DNA from: Desulfovibrio sp.
GTDB lineage: Bacteria; Desulfobacterota; Desulfovibrionia; Desulfovibrionales; Desulfovibrionaceae
DNA length: 30,550 bases
Direction: 5' to 3'
Assembly (NCBI GenBank): GCA_014804915.1
Contig: JAAUYW010000038.1
Location: 1-30,550 of the forward strand
Below the pieces are notes generated by a model that searched no databases, was not told the origin of the DNA, and saw only the letters and a list, made by a program, of their open reading frames with translations. Of this stretch, positions 14,841 to 23,311 are shown piece by piece. A program made the translations under genes and the position numbers. Positions within the stretch are counted from its first letter, which is position 1, and every line of letters begins with the position of its first letter.

Positions 14841-16967
14841 ATGTTAGCCCCTTCGTCTGAAGAAAAGTTTATCCGCGCCTGCACGGCGCGCTGGCTGCTT
14901 CGGCTCATTGATTCGGGCGTAACTTTCAGCGACTATTTTTTCGGTTGCGCAGGCTGGGTTATGGGCGGCATGCGGACCCTTGCCGAAACCATTCTCAGGG
15001 AGGTAAAGGCGCCTGGCGGCCGCGCCAGGGACTTGACTATGGCCCGCGCGGACCTCAAGCAGCTTGCAGACAGGCATTCGCGCATAGATGACGCACTGGA
15101 GGAGCTTTACCACCATGAATGCCTGCAGTCGCAGATCCGCGCCCTGCTGACAGGCCAGCTGGAGGCGGTTGCAAAAAGCTCCGGCAAGCTGACCGACCAG
15201 AAGCTCTACAAGCGACTGCACAGCCTTTTTGGCCTGGACAGCAGGGCGTGCGAAGTGTGCCTGTTCGCATTCGCGCTTGGCCAGTACAGCGCGCTTGAGT
15301 ACCTCTTTGAGGATACGCTCGAGATTATGCGCCATTGCAACAGGACGCTGTTTGCCCGCGTTCTGGGCCTCAGCGGCGGCGCCCTGAGCGATATCCGCTA
15401 TTCGCTGGAATCCATGGGAATTCTGGAGAGCGGCCGCAATTCCATCCGCCTTTCCGAAAGCGTGGAATACGCGCTGCTGGTGCCAGGCGCCAATACGTTG
15501 CGCACGCTTTTTTGCCGCCCCCTGGCTGAAACGGACGTGCGGATTGATGAATTCCACATTAGCGAGGAAGACAGGCGGCATGCGCTGGCCCTGATGAAGG
15601 CTGATTCTGACAGGCCTGTCCATATCCTGCTTTATGGCGCGCCTGGCTCCGGCAAAACCAGCTTCGCCTCGGCAATCGCCCGGGAAACCGGCTTGCGCGC
15701 ATGGTCTGCGGAATGCGGCACAAAGGACAATACCCAGGATCGCCGCGCCTCGCTTGCGGCCTGCCTGAAAGTGGCCATGCAGACCCCGGGAGCCTTTGTG
15801 CTGGTGGATGAAGCCGAGCGTCTGCTGGATACAAGCGACGGCGATTTGCGCGAAGTTTCGGCCAAGGCCTGGATCAATGAGCTTCTGGAACGCAAGAATA
15901 CCCGCATCGTCTGGATCACAAACCGGGTGGATCACCTTGATCCGGCAGTGCGCAGGCGCTTCAGCTACAGCATTCATTTCAGGAGTCTGGGCACGGCGGA
16001 GAGCCGCTCCATGTGGAATGCGGTAGCAAAGCGGACGGAGGCCGAAGCGGCGCTGCCCCAGGAAGCGAGGGACAGGTTTGCCCAGCTCTATCCCGTGCCG
16101 GTGGCCACAATGGAAATGGCCATCAGGCAGGCGCAGGCCCTGGCCGGCCCCGGGGAATTCACAAGCTGGGTGGAGCGCGTGCTCAAGGCCCAGACAACCC
16201 TCCAGAATGACGGCCTGCCGCAAAAGAAACGCTGCGAAGGCAAATTCGTCTTTGACTGCGACGCTGTCTGCGTATCCACGCCTGCGGGCGAGTTTCTGGA
16301 CAGCGCGAAATGCCTGGCGGAAAAAATGGCGGCAACGCCCGAGCCTGGCCTGGGCACAATGCTCTTTTACGGCCCTCCAGGCACAGGCAAGACCGCGCTT
16401 GCCAGGCACACTGCGCGGAGCCTGGGCGTGGAGCTGATTGTCAGGCGGGCGAGCGACCTGATTGATCCTTTTGTGGGCATGACCGAGCGCAATATCGCCC
16501 AGGCGTTTGCGACTGCGGAGGCGGACAGGGCGCTATTGCTGATTGATGAGGCCGACAGCTTCATTTTTGGCCGCGAGGGCGCCCAGCATTCCTGGGAAAC
16601 CACCATGGTCAATGAATTTCTGACCCAGCTGGAAGAGTACGCCGGCCTGTGCGTGTGCACTACCAATTTCCGGAATTATCTGGATCCGGCAGCAATGCGC
16701 CGCTTTACCATCAAGCTGGAATTTGCCTATGCCGGCCCGAGGCAGATTGAGCTTCTGTACAGGAAAATCCTGCAGCCGCTGGCTGGCAGCGAGCCTGATG
16801 AAGCCCTGCTGGCCAGGCTCTGCAGCCAGAAAAATCTCGCGCCTGGCGATTTCAAGGCAGTCAGGCAGAGGATGTGGATCCGGAAAGACGTGACTCACGC
16901 CATGCTGGCAGAGGAGCTTTTGCGGGAAACAAAACTGAAGCTGGAAGCGAAAAACGTGGGCTTTTAG
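14841..16967 (+). CDS. Tandem AAA+ ATPase
   Basis: A 708-residue cytosolic protein with two AAA+ modules. Residues 1-250 are mostly helical without a family I recognise; near 185-215 there is a winged-helix-like stretch (SDIRYSLESMGILES). Module 1 has Walker A GAPGSGKTS (266-274), Walker B FVLVDE (319-324), sensor-1 WITN and an RRRF arginine element. Module 2 has GPPGTGKTA (511-519), LLLIDE (565-570), CTTN and MRRF. Both Walker sites look intact. The second module is Cdc48/FtsH-like in its ALARHTARSLG and RNIAQAF segments. ATG 14841 has GGGAG five bases upstream; an in-frame GTG at 14811 lacks one. The WYL regulator follows after 51 bases, probably co-transcribed. It converges on the Ter-type operon, which suggests but does not prove a shared role in stress-linked remodelling. 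Confidence 0.88.
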   Translation: MLAPSSEEKFIRACTARWLLRLIDSGVTFSDYFFGCAGWVMGGMRTLAETILREVKAPGGRARDLTMARADLKQLADRHSRIDDALEELYHHECLQSQIRALLTGQLEAVAKSSGKLTDQKLYKRLHSLFGLDSRACEVCLFAFALGQYSALEYLFEDTLEIMRHCNRTLFARVLGLSGGALSDIRYSLESMGILESGRNSIRLSESVEYALLVPGANTLRTLFCRPLAETDVRIDEFHISEEDRRHALALMKADSDRPVHILLYGAPGSGKTSFASAIARETGLRAWSAECGTKDNTQDRRASLAACLKVAMQTPGAFVLVDEAERLLDTSDGDLREVSAKAWINELLERKNTRIVWITNRVDHLDPAVRRRFSYSIHFRSLGTAESRSMWNAVAKRTEAEAALPQEARDRFAQLYPVPVATMEMAIRQAQALAGPGEFTSWVERVLKAQTTLQNDGLPQKKRCEGKFVFDCDAVCVSTPAGEFLDSAKCLAEKMAATPEPGLGTMLFYGPPGTGKTALARHTARSLGVELIVRRASDLIDPFVGMTERNIAQAFATAEADRALLLIDEADSFIFGREGAQHSWETTMVNEFLTQLEEYAGLCVCTTNFRNYLDPAAMRRFTIKLEFAYAGPRQIELLYRKILQPLAGSEPDEALLARLCSQKNLAPGDFKAVRQRMWIRKDVTHAMLAEELLRETKLKLEAKNVGF

Positions 16968-17018
16968 AGTATTTCGCCTTGAAATGATACCTTCACTTCA
17001 AATCCGGGGGGCGGACCC

Positions 17019-18008
17019 ATGGGCCTGAAATGGGATGACGCAAAGCCTGCTGAAAAACTGCTTGCATTGTACACTACCCTGCTCACGAGCAGGCAGGGGC
17101 ACAGCCTAACGGAGCTCGCCAGGTTGCTGGGCTGCTCCAAACAGACTGTGGAACGCCTGATTGACCAGATCGAGAGTTCCTGTTTTGGCAAGATTGCCAC
17201 TGAAAAAGTCGGCAAGGAATCCTTCTACATGCTGAAACGTCCAAAAGACATTCCGCGTGTCTGCCTGGATTCCAGGGGCCTGAGCCATCTTGCGCTCTGT
17301 CGCGAATTTTCCCAAAGGCTCCTGCCTGCCGGAATGCAGAAGCGCATGGAGCGCAGCCTCATGCAGGCTTTCACCTATCAGGAGGGGGATGGCAAGGCGC
17401 CAAGCGGCATTGGCGAGCAGCTTAACAAGGGCTACATAGATTACGGGCCTTTTGAGAGCATTTTCGAGAATCTCGTAGCTGCGATAGCTGATGCGAAAGT
17501 CTGTCTGGTCACCTATCGCGCAAGGCGAAATGGAGCCGAAAAGACCTGGGCATTTGCGCCAAAGCGCCTGCTTGCCTATCATGAGTGCATTTACGCGCTG
17601 GGCTGGGCTGTAACTGCCGAAGGGACTGTGAAAGCCCTGTTTGGGGAGCCGCTGCTTCTGCCCCTGCACCGCTTTGTCGATTGCCAGCCAACAGGGCGAA
17701 GCTCCAAAAGGCTGGCCGAGCCAAAGCCGGCTTCAGCGCTTGGCGTGATGGCTGGCAAGCCGTTTGAGGTAACAGTCCGGTTCAGCGCGGCTTCGGCCAC
17801 ATATGCGGCTGAAAGGCAGTGGAGCGAGCGCCAGGAGGTGACGCCGCTTGAGGACGGCGGCATCAGGCTGACTTTCACAGCCACAAGCGAGGCGGAATGC
17901 ATTGCCTGGGCGCTCAGCTTTGCTGATACTGCCAGGGTGCTCGGCCCTGACTGGCTGGTGGAAAAAATTCGCGCCAAAATAGCCGCAATGGCGGAACTGT
18001 ACAACTGA
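17019..18008 (+). CDS. WYL-domain transcriptional regulator
   Basis: A 329-residue regulator with an N-terminal HTH (about 10-75; SLTELARLLGCSKQTVERLIDQIE is the helix-turn-helix) and a WYL domain (about 150-225; LVTYRARRNGAEKTWAFAPKRLLAYHECIYALGW). The signature W-Y-L triad is degenerate here, read as I-Y-A, but the flanking strands fit. The C-terminal extension (about 245-329; EVTVRFSAASATYAAERQW and WALSFADTARVLGPDWL) matches the WCX-type region of WYL proteins. WYL regulators sense ligands (nucleic acid or nucleotide signals have been proposed) and control stress, DNA-damage or defence genes. The GGGGGGCGG upstream serves as ribosome-binding site. It is likely to control its own pair with the AAA+ gene, possibly also the convergent Ter operon. 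Confidence 0.87.
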   Translation: MGLKWDDAKPAEKLLALYTTLLTSRQGHSLTELARLLGCSKQTVERLIDQIESSCFGKIATEKVGKESFYMLKRPKDIPRVCLDSRGLSHLALCREFSQRLLPAGMQKRMERSLMQAFTYQEGDGKAPSGIGEQLNKGYIDYGPFESIFENLVAAIADAKVCLVTYRARRNGAEKTWAFAPKRLLAYHECIYALGWAVTAEGTVKALFGEPLLLPLHRFVDCQPTGRSSKRLAEPKPASALGVMAGKPFEVTVRFSAASATYAAERQWSERQEVTPLEDGGIRLTFTATSEAECIAWALSFADTARVLGPDWLVEKIRAKIAAMAELYN

Positions 18009-18017
18009 TTTGAGCGT

Positions 18018-18061
18018 CATGCGCCGCTGTATCAGGCCTGGGCGGCGCATGAGCGGCTTTT
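18018..18061. terminator. Bidirectional terminator between the WYL gene and the Ter operon
   Basis: A perfect 10-bp stem, CATGCGCCGC (18018-18027) and GCGGCGCATG (18042-18051), with a 14-base loop lies between two convergent stops. A TTTT run (18058-18061) follows on the plus strand after six bases. Confidence 0.72.
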
Positions 18062-19547
18062 ACCCATTCACCAGCTGCACTACCAGCAGGCGGCCGCCGT
18101 TTTCAGCTGAAAGCAGGATTTTCTTCCCGTCTTCCAGGCTTACGGCCTCGCCAGGCTCAATCTTTTTATCCTCGCTCTTGTCGTACATTTGCGGCAGGCT
18201 GCGGTTGATCAATATCCAGCGGCCGTTGTGAAAATGGAAATCGCCAGCCGGCTTCCTGTGCTCCGGCCCGGTTTTTTCATTGGGGGAGATCATGCGGCTC
18301 ACATGCCACATATAAAGGGACTGCTTGTCATAGACCATCAGGCGATGGTTTTCCGGCTTGAATTTGCCTGCGGTTGGCGACCAGTAGAGGTTCAGCACAG
18401 GCAGCTGGCGCGTGTAGGGCGTGCCGCAAAACGGGCATTTTGGCTTCAGCTTGTTATCAAAGACAAACCATTTTTCAGCGCAGGCCGGATTTTGGCAGGG
18501 CTGAATCAGGTCAATGGTCTTTACCAGCGCGGTTTCCCAGTCCGCTGCCGCAGGGCGGCTGGCTGGACTGTGCAGTCCCTCAATGAAGGCGCGCTCAAAC
18601 AATTCCGAAAGATAGGGGCCGCAGAGCGTGTAGGGCAGCTGGTCCACATCCGCCTGCGGCCTGTCCTCAGCTTCCAGCTGCTCGGCTTTCGGCCTGTTGC
18701 GCCTGTCCCTGCCGTTCTCAATGAAGAGCGCTCGCGAGCCCATGGAGAGCTCCTCATCAATGGCCGGATCAAGATCATGCACCAGCGGGCCGCGCAGCGG
18801 GTGCCTGTAAAGCAGGTACATATAGATCAGCACTGCCAGGGCGTGCCTGTCCGTAGCGATGGAGGGCAATTTCTTGCCAGGATCGCCAAGCGGCAGCCTG
18901 GCAGTGGCTATCACTTCCGGCGCTATGAAATCCGGCGTGCCGACCACATCCGGCGGGTATTTGCCAGGCACAACCAGGCCGTCAATGTCGATTATGCAGG
19001 CGCGTCCCTTTTTCGGATCAATCAGCACATTCTTGTAGGAAAGGTCGGAATGGGCCAGGCCGGCCGCATGGAGCCTGCGCGTGGCGCGCGCCAGGTTGAG
19101 GCAGACCTGCAGGTACTTCAGCCAGTCGCCTTTCTGGTCCGCTTCCAGATGCTTGTTGCGCAATCTGGCAGAGGCGAACCACTTGCCCTCTTTTTCCCTG
19201 CCCCTGAACCTGCCGCTGTCAAAAAAGAAATCCGGATCATAAACCGGGCACACCAGCCCTGGCCTGCCATCCCATTCCACCAGGCGCTCCGGCCAGCAGA
19301 ACAGCTTTTTCCAGTATTCGCCGCCAGGCTGGCCGAAAATTGTTTCGCGATAAACGCCAGTTATGTTTTCCAGCCTGTCGCGGGCGCTGCTGTCAAGCGG
19401 CTTGCGGAAGAAAGCGGCCACATAATCGCGGTCGGGGCTGAAGTAAACATCCTTCATCGCGCCAGAGCCAATCACTTCCGGCACAAACTCGACTTTCGCG
19501 CCATCGGCTGCCACCAGCCGGACAGTCTTTTTTCCAGTCGCTGACAT
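18060..19547 (-). CDS. Atypical Ser/Thr protein kinase of the TerY-P triad (YegI-like), with zinc ribbon
   Basis: A 495-residue kinase-fold protein, last gene of the Ter operon. The glycine loop is IGSGAMKDVY (26-35), the catalytic loop HSDLSYKN (166-173, Asp168 and Asn173), the metal-binding motif DID (187-189, in place of DFG) and the activation-segment end GTPDFIAPE (203-211). A zinc ribbon follows: Cys351-x4-Cys356 and Cys371-x2-Cys374. The last 100 residues are beta-rich and look FHA-like (HVSR, GRWILINRS, EPGEAVSLEDGKKILLS). No membrane segment is seen, unlike PknB-type kinases. Comparative genomics describes triads of TerY-type vWA, PP2C and kinase; its two gene neighbours complete the set. 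It starts three bases after the phosphatase stop. I infer that it phosphorylates a vWA or TerD partner or an unlinked target, reversed by the neighbouring PP2C. Confidence 0.85.
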   Translation of the reverse strand: MSATGKKTVRLVAADGAKVEFVPEVIGSGAMKDVYFSPDRDYVAAFFRKPLDSSARDRLENITGVYRETIFGQPGGEYWKKLFCWPERLVEWDGRPGLVCPVYDPDFFFDSGRFRGREKEGKWFASARLRNKHLEADQKGDWLKYLQVCLNLARATRRLHAAGLAHSDLSYKNVLIDPKKGRACIIDIDGLVVPGKYPPDVVGTPDFIAPEVIATARLPLGDPGKKLPSIATDRHALAVLIYMYLLYRHPLRGPLVHDLDPAIDEELSMGSRALFIENGRDRRNRPKAEQLEAEDRPQADVDQLPYTLCGPYLSELFERAFIEGLHSPASRPAAADWETALVKTIDLIQPCQNPACAEKWFVFDNKLKPKCPFCGTPYTRQLPVLNLYWSPTAGKFKPENHRLMVYDKQSLYMWHVSRMISPNEKTGPEHRKPAGDFHFHNGRWILINRSLPQMYDKSEDKKIEPGEAVSLEDGKKILLSAENGGRLLVVQLVNG

Positions 19548-19549
19548 GG

Positions 19550-20950
19550 CTACTGCTCCGCCGCCAGCATGGCGATTGTGCGGTCGTCATGATTGCCGCG
19601 CGACCAGAAATTCAGCCAGTCCAGCAGCGCAGGCTCCGGCTCCGGGCCCATTGCCGCGCAGGCCAGCTCTTCCCACAGCTCCTGCCACCTCGCGCTGTCA
19701 TTCAGGCCTTCCCCGGTCTGGAACCAGGCGTCGGAAACGCCGTCAGTCATAAGCAGCAGGCCTTCAAGCCGTGCCACAAAATCAATGCGCAGGCGGCGCA
19801 TCAGTTCGTGCGAGGAGTCGAAAATCTCGTTCATGGTGACAAAGCGCGTCTGGCCGCCGTATTCGCCCTCGTCCGGCTGGGCCAGCAATTCCCATTTGCC
19901 GCCGGCCTTCAGGCCCATTGCGCCATCGCCGATCTGAAAGGACAGCACTGCCCAGCCAGCCGGAAACTTCCTGGCCAGACAGAGCAGCAACGTGGCCGCA
20001 TAGGCGCGCGATTCCCTGCCCCTGGCCTCGGCTTCCTGGCGGATGGCCTTGTGGGCCGCAAAAGCGGCAGCTGGCAGCACATGGTAGGCCAGCTTGCTTG
20101 CCGCGGCTTTCCATGTGGCCGGAGCCTGAAGGCAGTCAAGCTCCTGGAAAATGCGCTCAAGCTCGCAGTTTTCCGGCAGGTTTTTCTTGCATTCGGCCAC
20201 GCTGGCCTCGCAGGCCAGCTCTGCTCCCTTGCGCGAAAATTCCGCGGAGCCGGCGCCATCGGACACAGCCAGCATCTTCCAGCCATTATGGCGGGCCAGA
20301 AGAAAGGCGTCGTCCCTTGGCTTGCCCTCATGCGCGTGGGAGCGGCCGCGCCTGCTCGCGCCCCAGCTCATTGAGCCGGCGCAGGCCAGCCGCGCGAAAG
20401 CCAGATCTGGCCGGCCGTATTCCATGGCCTGATCCGAGGGTATGTCCTCCCAGAGTTCCCTGGGATCCGGATTGACCAGCAGGCTGAAGCTTTTTTCCAT
20501 GAGCGCGCCCTTGCACAGCCAGCCCTCGCAGACATAGAACATCCGCAAGGTGTGCTTGCCCGGGCGCACAGGTATGCCGCTAATTGTCCAGGCGCAGGGA
20601 TCAGCCGGATCAGCCTCCTCGGCAAGGCCCAGCTCTTCGAGGTTAAAAAACTTGTGCCTGAGCACCTGTCCTGGCAGCCGGAAGGAGATTTTATAGGGCT
20701 CGCCTTTTCTGGCATTCACAAATGGGCTCGGCCACGCGTCCAGGCTGGTTTTCATTGCCATGCGCTCGGCCAGGTAGCTTTGCCGGAAGCGCTCGAAATC
20801 CTCATTGCAGGCGCGCCTTTGCCAGCGCAGATAGGCTTCCCACAGCTTCTGGTCAGGCTTGAGCCCGGTCCTGCTGAAGAAACGGCGGAACGCGGGCTGG
20901 CGCTCGGCCGCAAAAGTCCTGTTTTTTTCGTGATACTGGCTTTCGCGCAT
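19550..20950 (-). CDS. PP2C-type protein phosphatase of the TerY-P triad
   Basis: A 466-residue protein with a C-terminal PP2C domain (about 193-466). Metal-ligand motifs are visible: PRDD (211-214), SDGAGS (Asp231), IGDGAMGL (about 340), MTDGVSD (Asp403) and HDDRT (Asp455-456). PP2C enzymes are Mn/Mg-dependent Ser/Thr phosphatases, and this one presumably reverses the neighbouring kinase. The N-terminal 190 residues are separate: an N-terminal helical part and then an Ig-like strand pattern (YKISFRLPG, WTISGIPVRPGKHTLRMFY, FSLLVNPDP) recalling bacterial Ig-like domains. I chose ATG 20950, one base after the TerY stop (20952); an upstream in-frame start would lie inside the TerY gene. Tight coupling with TerY and the kinase supports a triad. 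Confidence 0.9.
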   Translation of the reverse strand: MRESQYHEKNRTFAAERQPAFRRFFSRTGLKPDQKLWEAYLRWQRRACNEDFERFRQSYLAERMAMKTSLDAWPSPFVNARKGEPYKISFRLPGQVLRHKFFNLEELGLAEEADPADPCAWTISGIPVRPGKHTLRMFYVCEGWLCKGALMEKSFSLLVNPDPRELWEDIPSDQAMEYGRPDLAFARLACAGSMSWGASRRGRSHAHEGKPRDDAFLLARHNGWKMLAVSDGAGSAEFSRKGAELACEASVAECKKNLPENCELERIFQELDCLQAPATWKAAASKLAYHVLPAAAFAAHKAIRQEAEARGRESRAYAATLLLCLARKFPAGWAVLSFQIGDGAMGLKAGGKWELLAQPDEGEYGGQTRFVTMNEIFDSSHELMRRLRIDFVARLEGLLLMTDGVSDAWFQTGEGLNDSARWQELWEELACAAMGPEPEPALLDWLNFWSRGNHDDRTIAMLAAEQ

Positions 20951-20951
20951 T

Positions 20952-21953
20952 TTAGCCCCTGCTCCTGTCCGCAGCCATTGAATCCACTTCCTGCAGCCTG
21001 CCAAATTCTTCGCCGCACCACGGGCAGGCTGTCGCTTCGCTCTCCGGATAGCAGGAGAGATTGCCGCAGGAGCATTTGGCTACGCCTTCTGTCTGGCCGC
21101 AGACCGGACAATCCGGCATCATGTCGGCATCGCCAAGATCAAGGCTGCCTGCCTTGCCATCGCCGCCAAGGTGCCTGTAGCTGTCTTCATCAACTGGCCA
21201 GGCGCCTGCAAGCAGCCAGTCATTGTTCTGGCCCCGGGCGTATTTGGCAAGCCAGAACTGGCCGCTCCTGCTGCATTTGAGTGGCAGAATGGCGAAATTT
21301 TCGTCAATCGCGCCGCCTGGCCCGGCTTTTTCAAGATTGATGCAATGATCAGTCAGGCGCGGGCCGGCCTGGCCCTGGTCGCATACTGCCGCGCTTGAGG
21401 CTTTCATTGACGCGCTCACCCAGCGAAAGAATTCCAGGAACGATTCAGCTGAAAGATCGGTCAGCGTCAGGACGTCGTCCGTCAGCTGGCGCAATAGGGC
21501 CACATCAGCGTTTTTGCCAAAGGTTACGGCGATCATGTTTGCGTTTTTGCGATAGTTGTCGCGCCATTTTTTCACAGCCGCATCAGGGTTGTCTGTTGGC
21601 GCGCCATCCGTGAACAGGAAAACAATCGGCCGCCAGTCGCCTTTCTGGCTGGCAGTCGCCTTGCGCACTTCGCTGTCAATGCGCGCCATAAGCAAATTCA
21701 GGCCCTCGCCAAGGCTGGTGCCGCTGCCTATGGGCAGCCGCGGCGGCTCAAACAGGCAGATGTCCGTCAGAGGCGCGAGCTCGACGGCCTTGCCGGCGAA
21801 GCCGAGCGCAGAGACAAATACGGTTTCCAGGGCGTAGGGGTCGGAGCGCAATTCCTCCACCATGCTGGCAATGCCCTTTTCCACTGCCTGAATCGGCTCG
21901 CCGACCATTGAATCCGAAATATCCATCAGAAAATAGACTGGCAATCTGCGCAT
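20952..21953 (-). CDS. terY: TerY-like vWA protein with C-terminal zinc ribbon
   Basis: A 333-residue protein with a vWA domain (1-190) followed by a TerY C-terminal region (about 195-275) and a zinc ribbon. The MIDAS metal site is complete: DISDS (Asp11, Ser13, Ser15), the SGTS threonine (Thr79) and FTDGAP (Asp116). The zinc-ribbon cysteines are Cys282-x2-Cys285, Cys294-x-Cys296 and Cys310-x2-Cys313. The region 205-260 (LEKAGPGGAIDENFAILPLKCSRSGQFWLAKYA) is the TerY-C type domain that is thought to be handled with the kinase and phosphatase. vWA domains bind a divalent metal and a protein partner, so it probably acts as the metal-responsive scaffold of the triad. ATG 21953 has AGGA six bases upstream. 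It lies 17 bases after the preceding vWA gene. Confidence 0.88.
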   Translation of the reverse strand: MRRLPVYFLMDISDSMVGEPIQAVEKGIASMVEELRSDPYALETVFVSALGFAGKAVELAPLTDICLFEPPRLPIGSGTSLGEGLNLLMARIDSEVRKATASQKGDWRPIVFLFTDGAPTDNPDAAVKKWRDNYRKNANMIAVTFGKNADVALLRQLTDDVLTLTDLSAESFLEFFRWVSASMKASSAAVCDQGQAGPRLTDHCINLEKAGPGGAIDENFAILPLKCSRSGQFWLAKYARGQNNDWLLAGAWPVDEDSYRHLGGDGKAGSLDLGDADMMPDCPVCGQTEGVAKCSCGNLSCYPESEATACPWCGEEFGRLQEVDSMAADRSRG

Positions 21954-21970
21954 GGCAATCCTTCAGGCAG

Positions 21971-22606
21971 TTAGCAAATTATCGCCACTTCTTCTGGCGG
22001 AGGCGGCAGGGGCAGATCCTCTGTCGCGCCCACGCTGCGGTTGCCTGTGGCAATTGAGGCGGAAATCCACTGGAAGAATTTCCGGAAATCGGACTCGTCC
22101 ATTGTCTGCAGGGCGTAAACCTGGTCAGCCAGCAGCTTCAGCGGCTCCACTTTCGCTTTCATGCCTGCAGCGCATGGCGCGATAAGGGCGAAGTTTCGTT
22201 TTTTGACCTGCTCGGCCATCTGGGCATACAGCAATGAATCGGACGGCTTGCCATCAGTCATCAGAAACAGGAGCGGCTTCCAGTCGCCTTTCTGGCCTGG
22301 CGAGCCCTTGCGCACGTATTTGTCCACCTGCTCGCAAAGCAGCGCCAGGGCCTGGCCTGTGTGGGTCGGGCCGGAATCAGGCACGCTGATTTCAGGCAGC
22401 TGAAATTCATCCAGCGGCGTCAAGGGCACAAGCACGCGCGCCTCGCGATCAAACGTGATCAGGCACAGGCTTGCGGATTCCAGGGCGAAAGGATCGCGCC
22501 GCAAGCCGGCGAGCATGGTTTCCAGGCCAACCTTGACAGACTCGATTGGCTCGCCTTTCATGGAGCCGGAAGTATCCAGCAGCAGGAACACGGGCAGCCG
22601 CCTCAT
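21971..22606 (-). CDS. Minimal vWA-domain protein, TerY-like (second copy)
   Basis: A 211-residue protein that is almost only a vWA domain. MIDAS residues: DTSGS (Asp11, Ser13, Ser15), a threonine in GPTHTG and MTDGKPSD. It ends in an LPLPPPPEE tail followed by a short hydrophobic end. The start is ATG 22606 with GGAGG six bases upstream; a TTG just before it is in frame but is closer to the ribosome-binding site. It is paralogous to the vWA protein encoded at 22670-23302: both share LLLDTSGSM-GEP, KGDWKPL-F-MTDG and F-W-SAS near the end. It has no zinc ribbon. It probably pairs with or competes with the TerY-like protein; the separate role is unknown. Confidence 0.86.
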   Translation of the reverse strand: MRRLPVFLLLDTSGSMKGEPIESVKVGLETMLAGLRRDPFALESASLCLITFDREARVLVPLTPLDEFQLPEISVPDSGPTHTGQALALLCEQVDKYVRKGSPGQKGDWKPLLFLMTDGKPSDSLLYAQMAEQVKKRNFALIAPCAAGMKAKVEPLKLLADQVYALQTMDESDFRKFFQWISASIATGNRSVGATEDLPLPPPPEEVAIIC

Positions 22607-22669
22607 CAATCACCTCCCCGTTGGCCTGCCGGCTTGCAAAGCCTTGCGCTAAACCGGACTCGCGCTTTC

Positions 22670-23302
22670 CTAGACAAAGCTGATTTCCTCCGGCGGCGGG
22701 GGCAGTTCGTCGCGCGCGGACACGTCCTGGCCGCCATCCACCTTCTGGCTGCCAGCGCTTACGGAAGCGGACACCCACTTGAAAAAGGCCCTGATCGCGT
22801 CGGAATCCATGCTGTCCAGCCGCGCCACATCGTCCGTAATCAGCTTGAGAACCGGCACATTGGCCTTTTCGCCGGCAGCGCAGGCCACCACCATGCCGAA
22901 CTGGCGGCTTTTCAGCGCCTCTATGCCGGCGTCTATCCTGTCTGTCGGCGCGCCGTCAGTCATTATGAATACCAGCGGCTTCCAGTCCCCCTTTTTTTCC
23001 GGAGTGGTTTTGGTCACTTCCTCATCAACGCGCCCGGCCAGCAGCTCCAGGGCCGCGCCAAGGCTGGTCTGGCCGCGGGCCTCAAGAGCCGGCATCTGGA
23101 AAGAAGTGATATCCGTAAGCGGGCTGATCTGCCTGGCCTCGTTTGCAAAGGTAATTACGCTCAAATGGGCAGTTTCCAGAGCGTAGGGATCCTGCTGCAA
23201 GGTGGCCACAAGGGTTTCCAGGCCGTTTTTCACGGCTTCCATTGGCTCGCCATACATGGAGCCGGAAGTGTCAAGCAGCAGGTAAACAGGGAGTTTGCGC
23301 AT
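22670..23302 (-). CDS. Minimal vWA-domain protein, TerY-like (first copy)
   Basis: A 210-residue vWA protein, the first of three in transcription order. MIDAS residues: DTSGS (Asp11, Ser13, Ser15), QTSLG threonine and MTDGAPTD. The C-terminus is again DELPPPPEE with a hydrophobic ISFV end, so the tail is shared with the next copy and is missing from the zinc-ribbon form. ATG 23302 has GAGG eight bases upstream and lies nine bases after the TerD stop; an upstream TTG is less likely. It is followed by a 63-base gap without a recognisable signal. The family is known to bind metals and protein partners; the partner is not known from the sequence. Confidence 0.87.
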   Translation of the reverse strand: MRKLPVYLLLDTSGSMYGEPMEAVKNGLETLVATLQQDPYALETAHLSVITFANEARQISPLTDITSFQMPALEARGQTSLGAALELLAGRVDEEVTKTTPEKKGDWKPLVFIMTDGAPTDRIDAGIEALKSRQFGMVVACAAGEKANVPVLKLITDDVARLDSMDSDAIRAFFKWVSASVSAGSQKVDGGQDVSARDELPPPPEEISFV

Positions 23303-23311
23303 GGCCAATCC

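Noticed and set aside
14844..16409. Long minus-strand frame (521 codons) across the AAA+ gene
   Set aside because: It is antisense to both Walker A sites of a clear AAA+ ATPase; high GC coding DNA gives such open shadows. No recognisable domain.
18189..19544. Long plus-strand frame (451 codons) across the kinase gene
   Set aside because: Antisense to all conserved kinase motifs; composition is that of a shadow frame.
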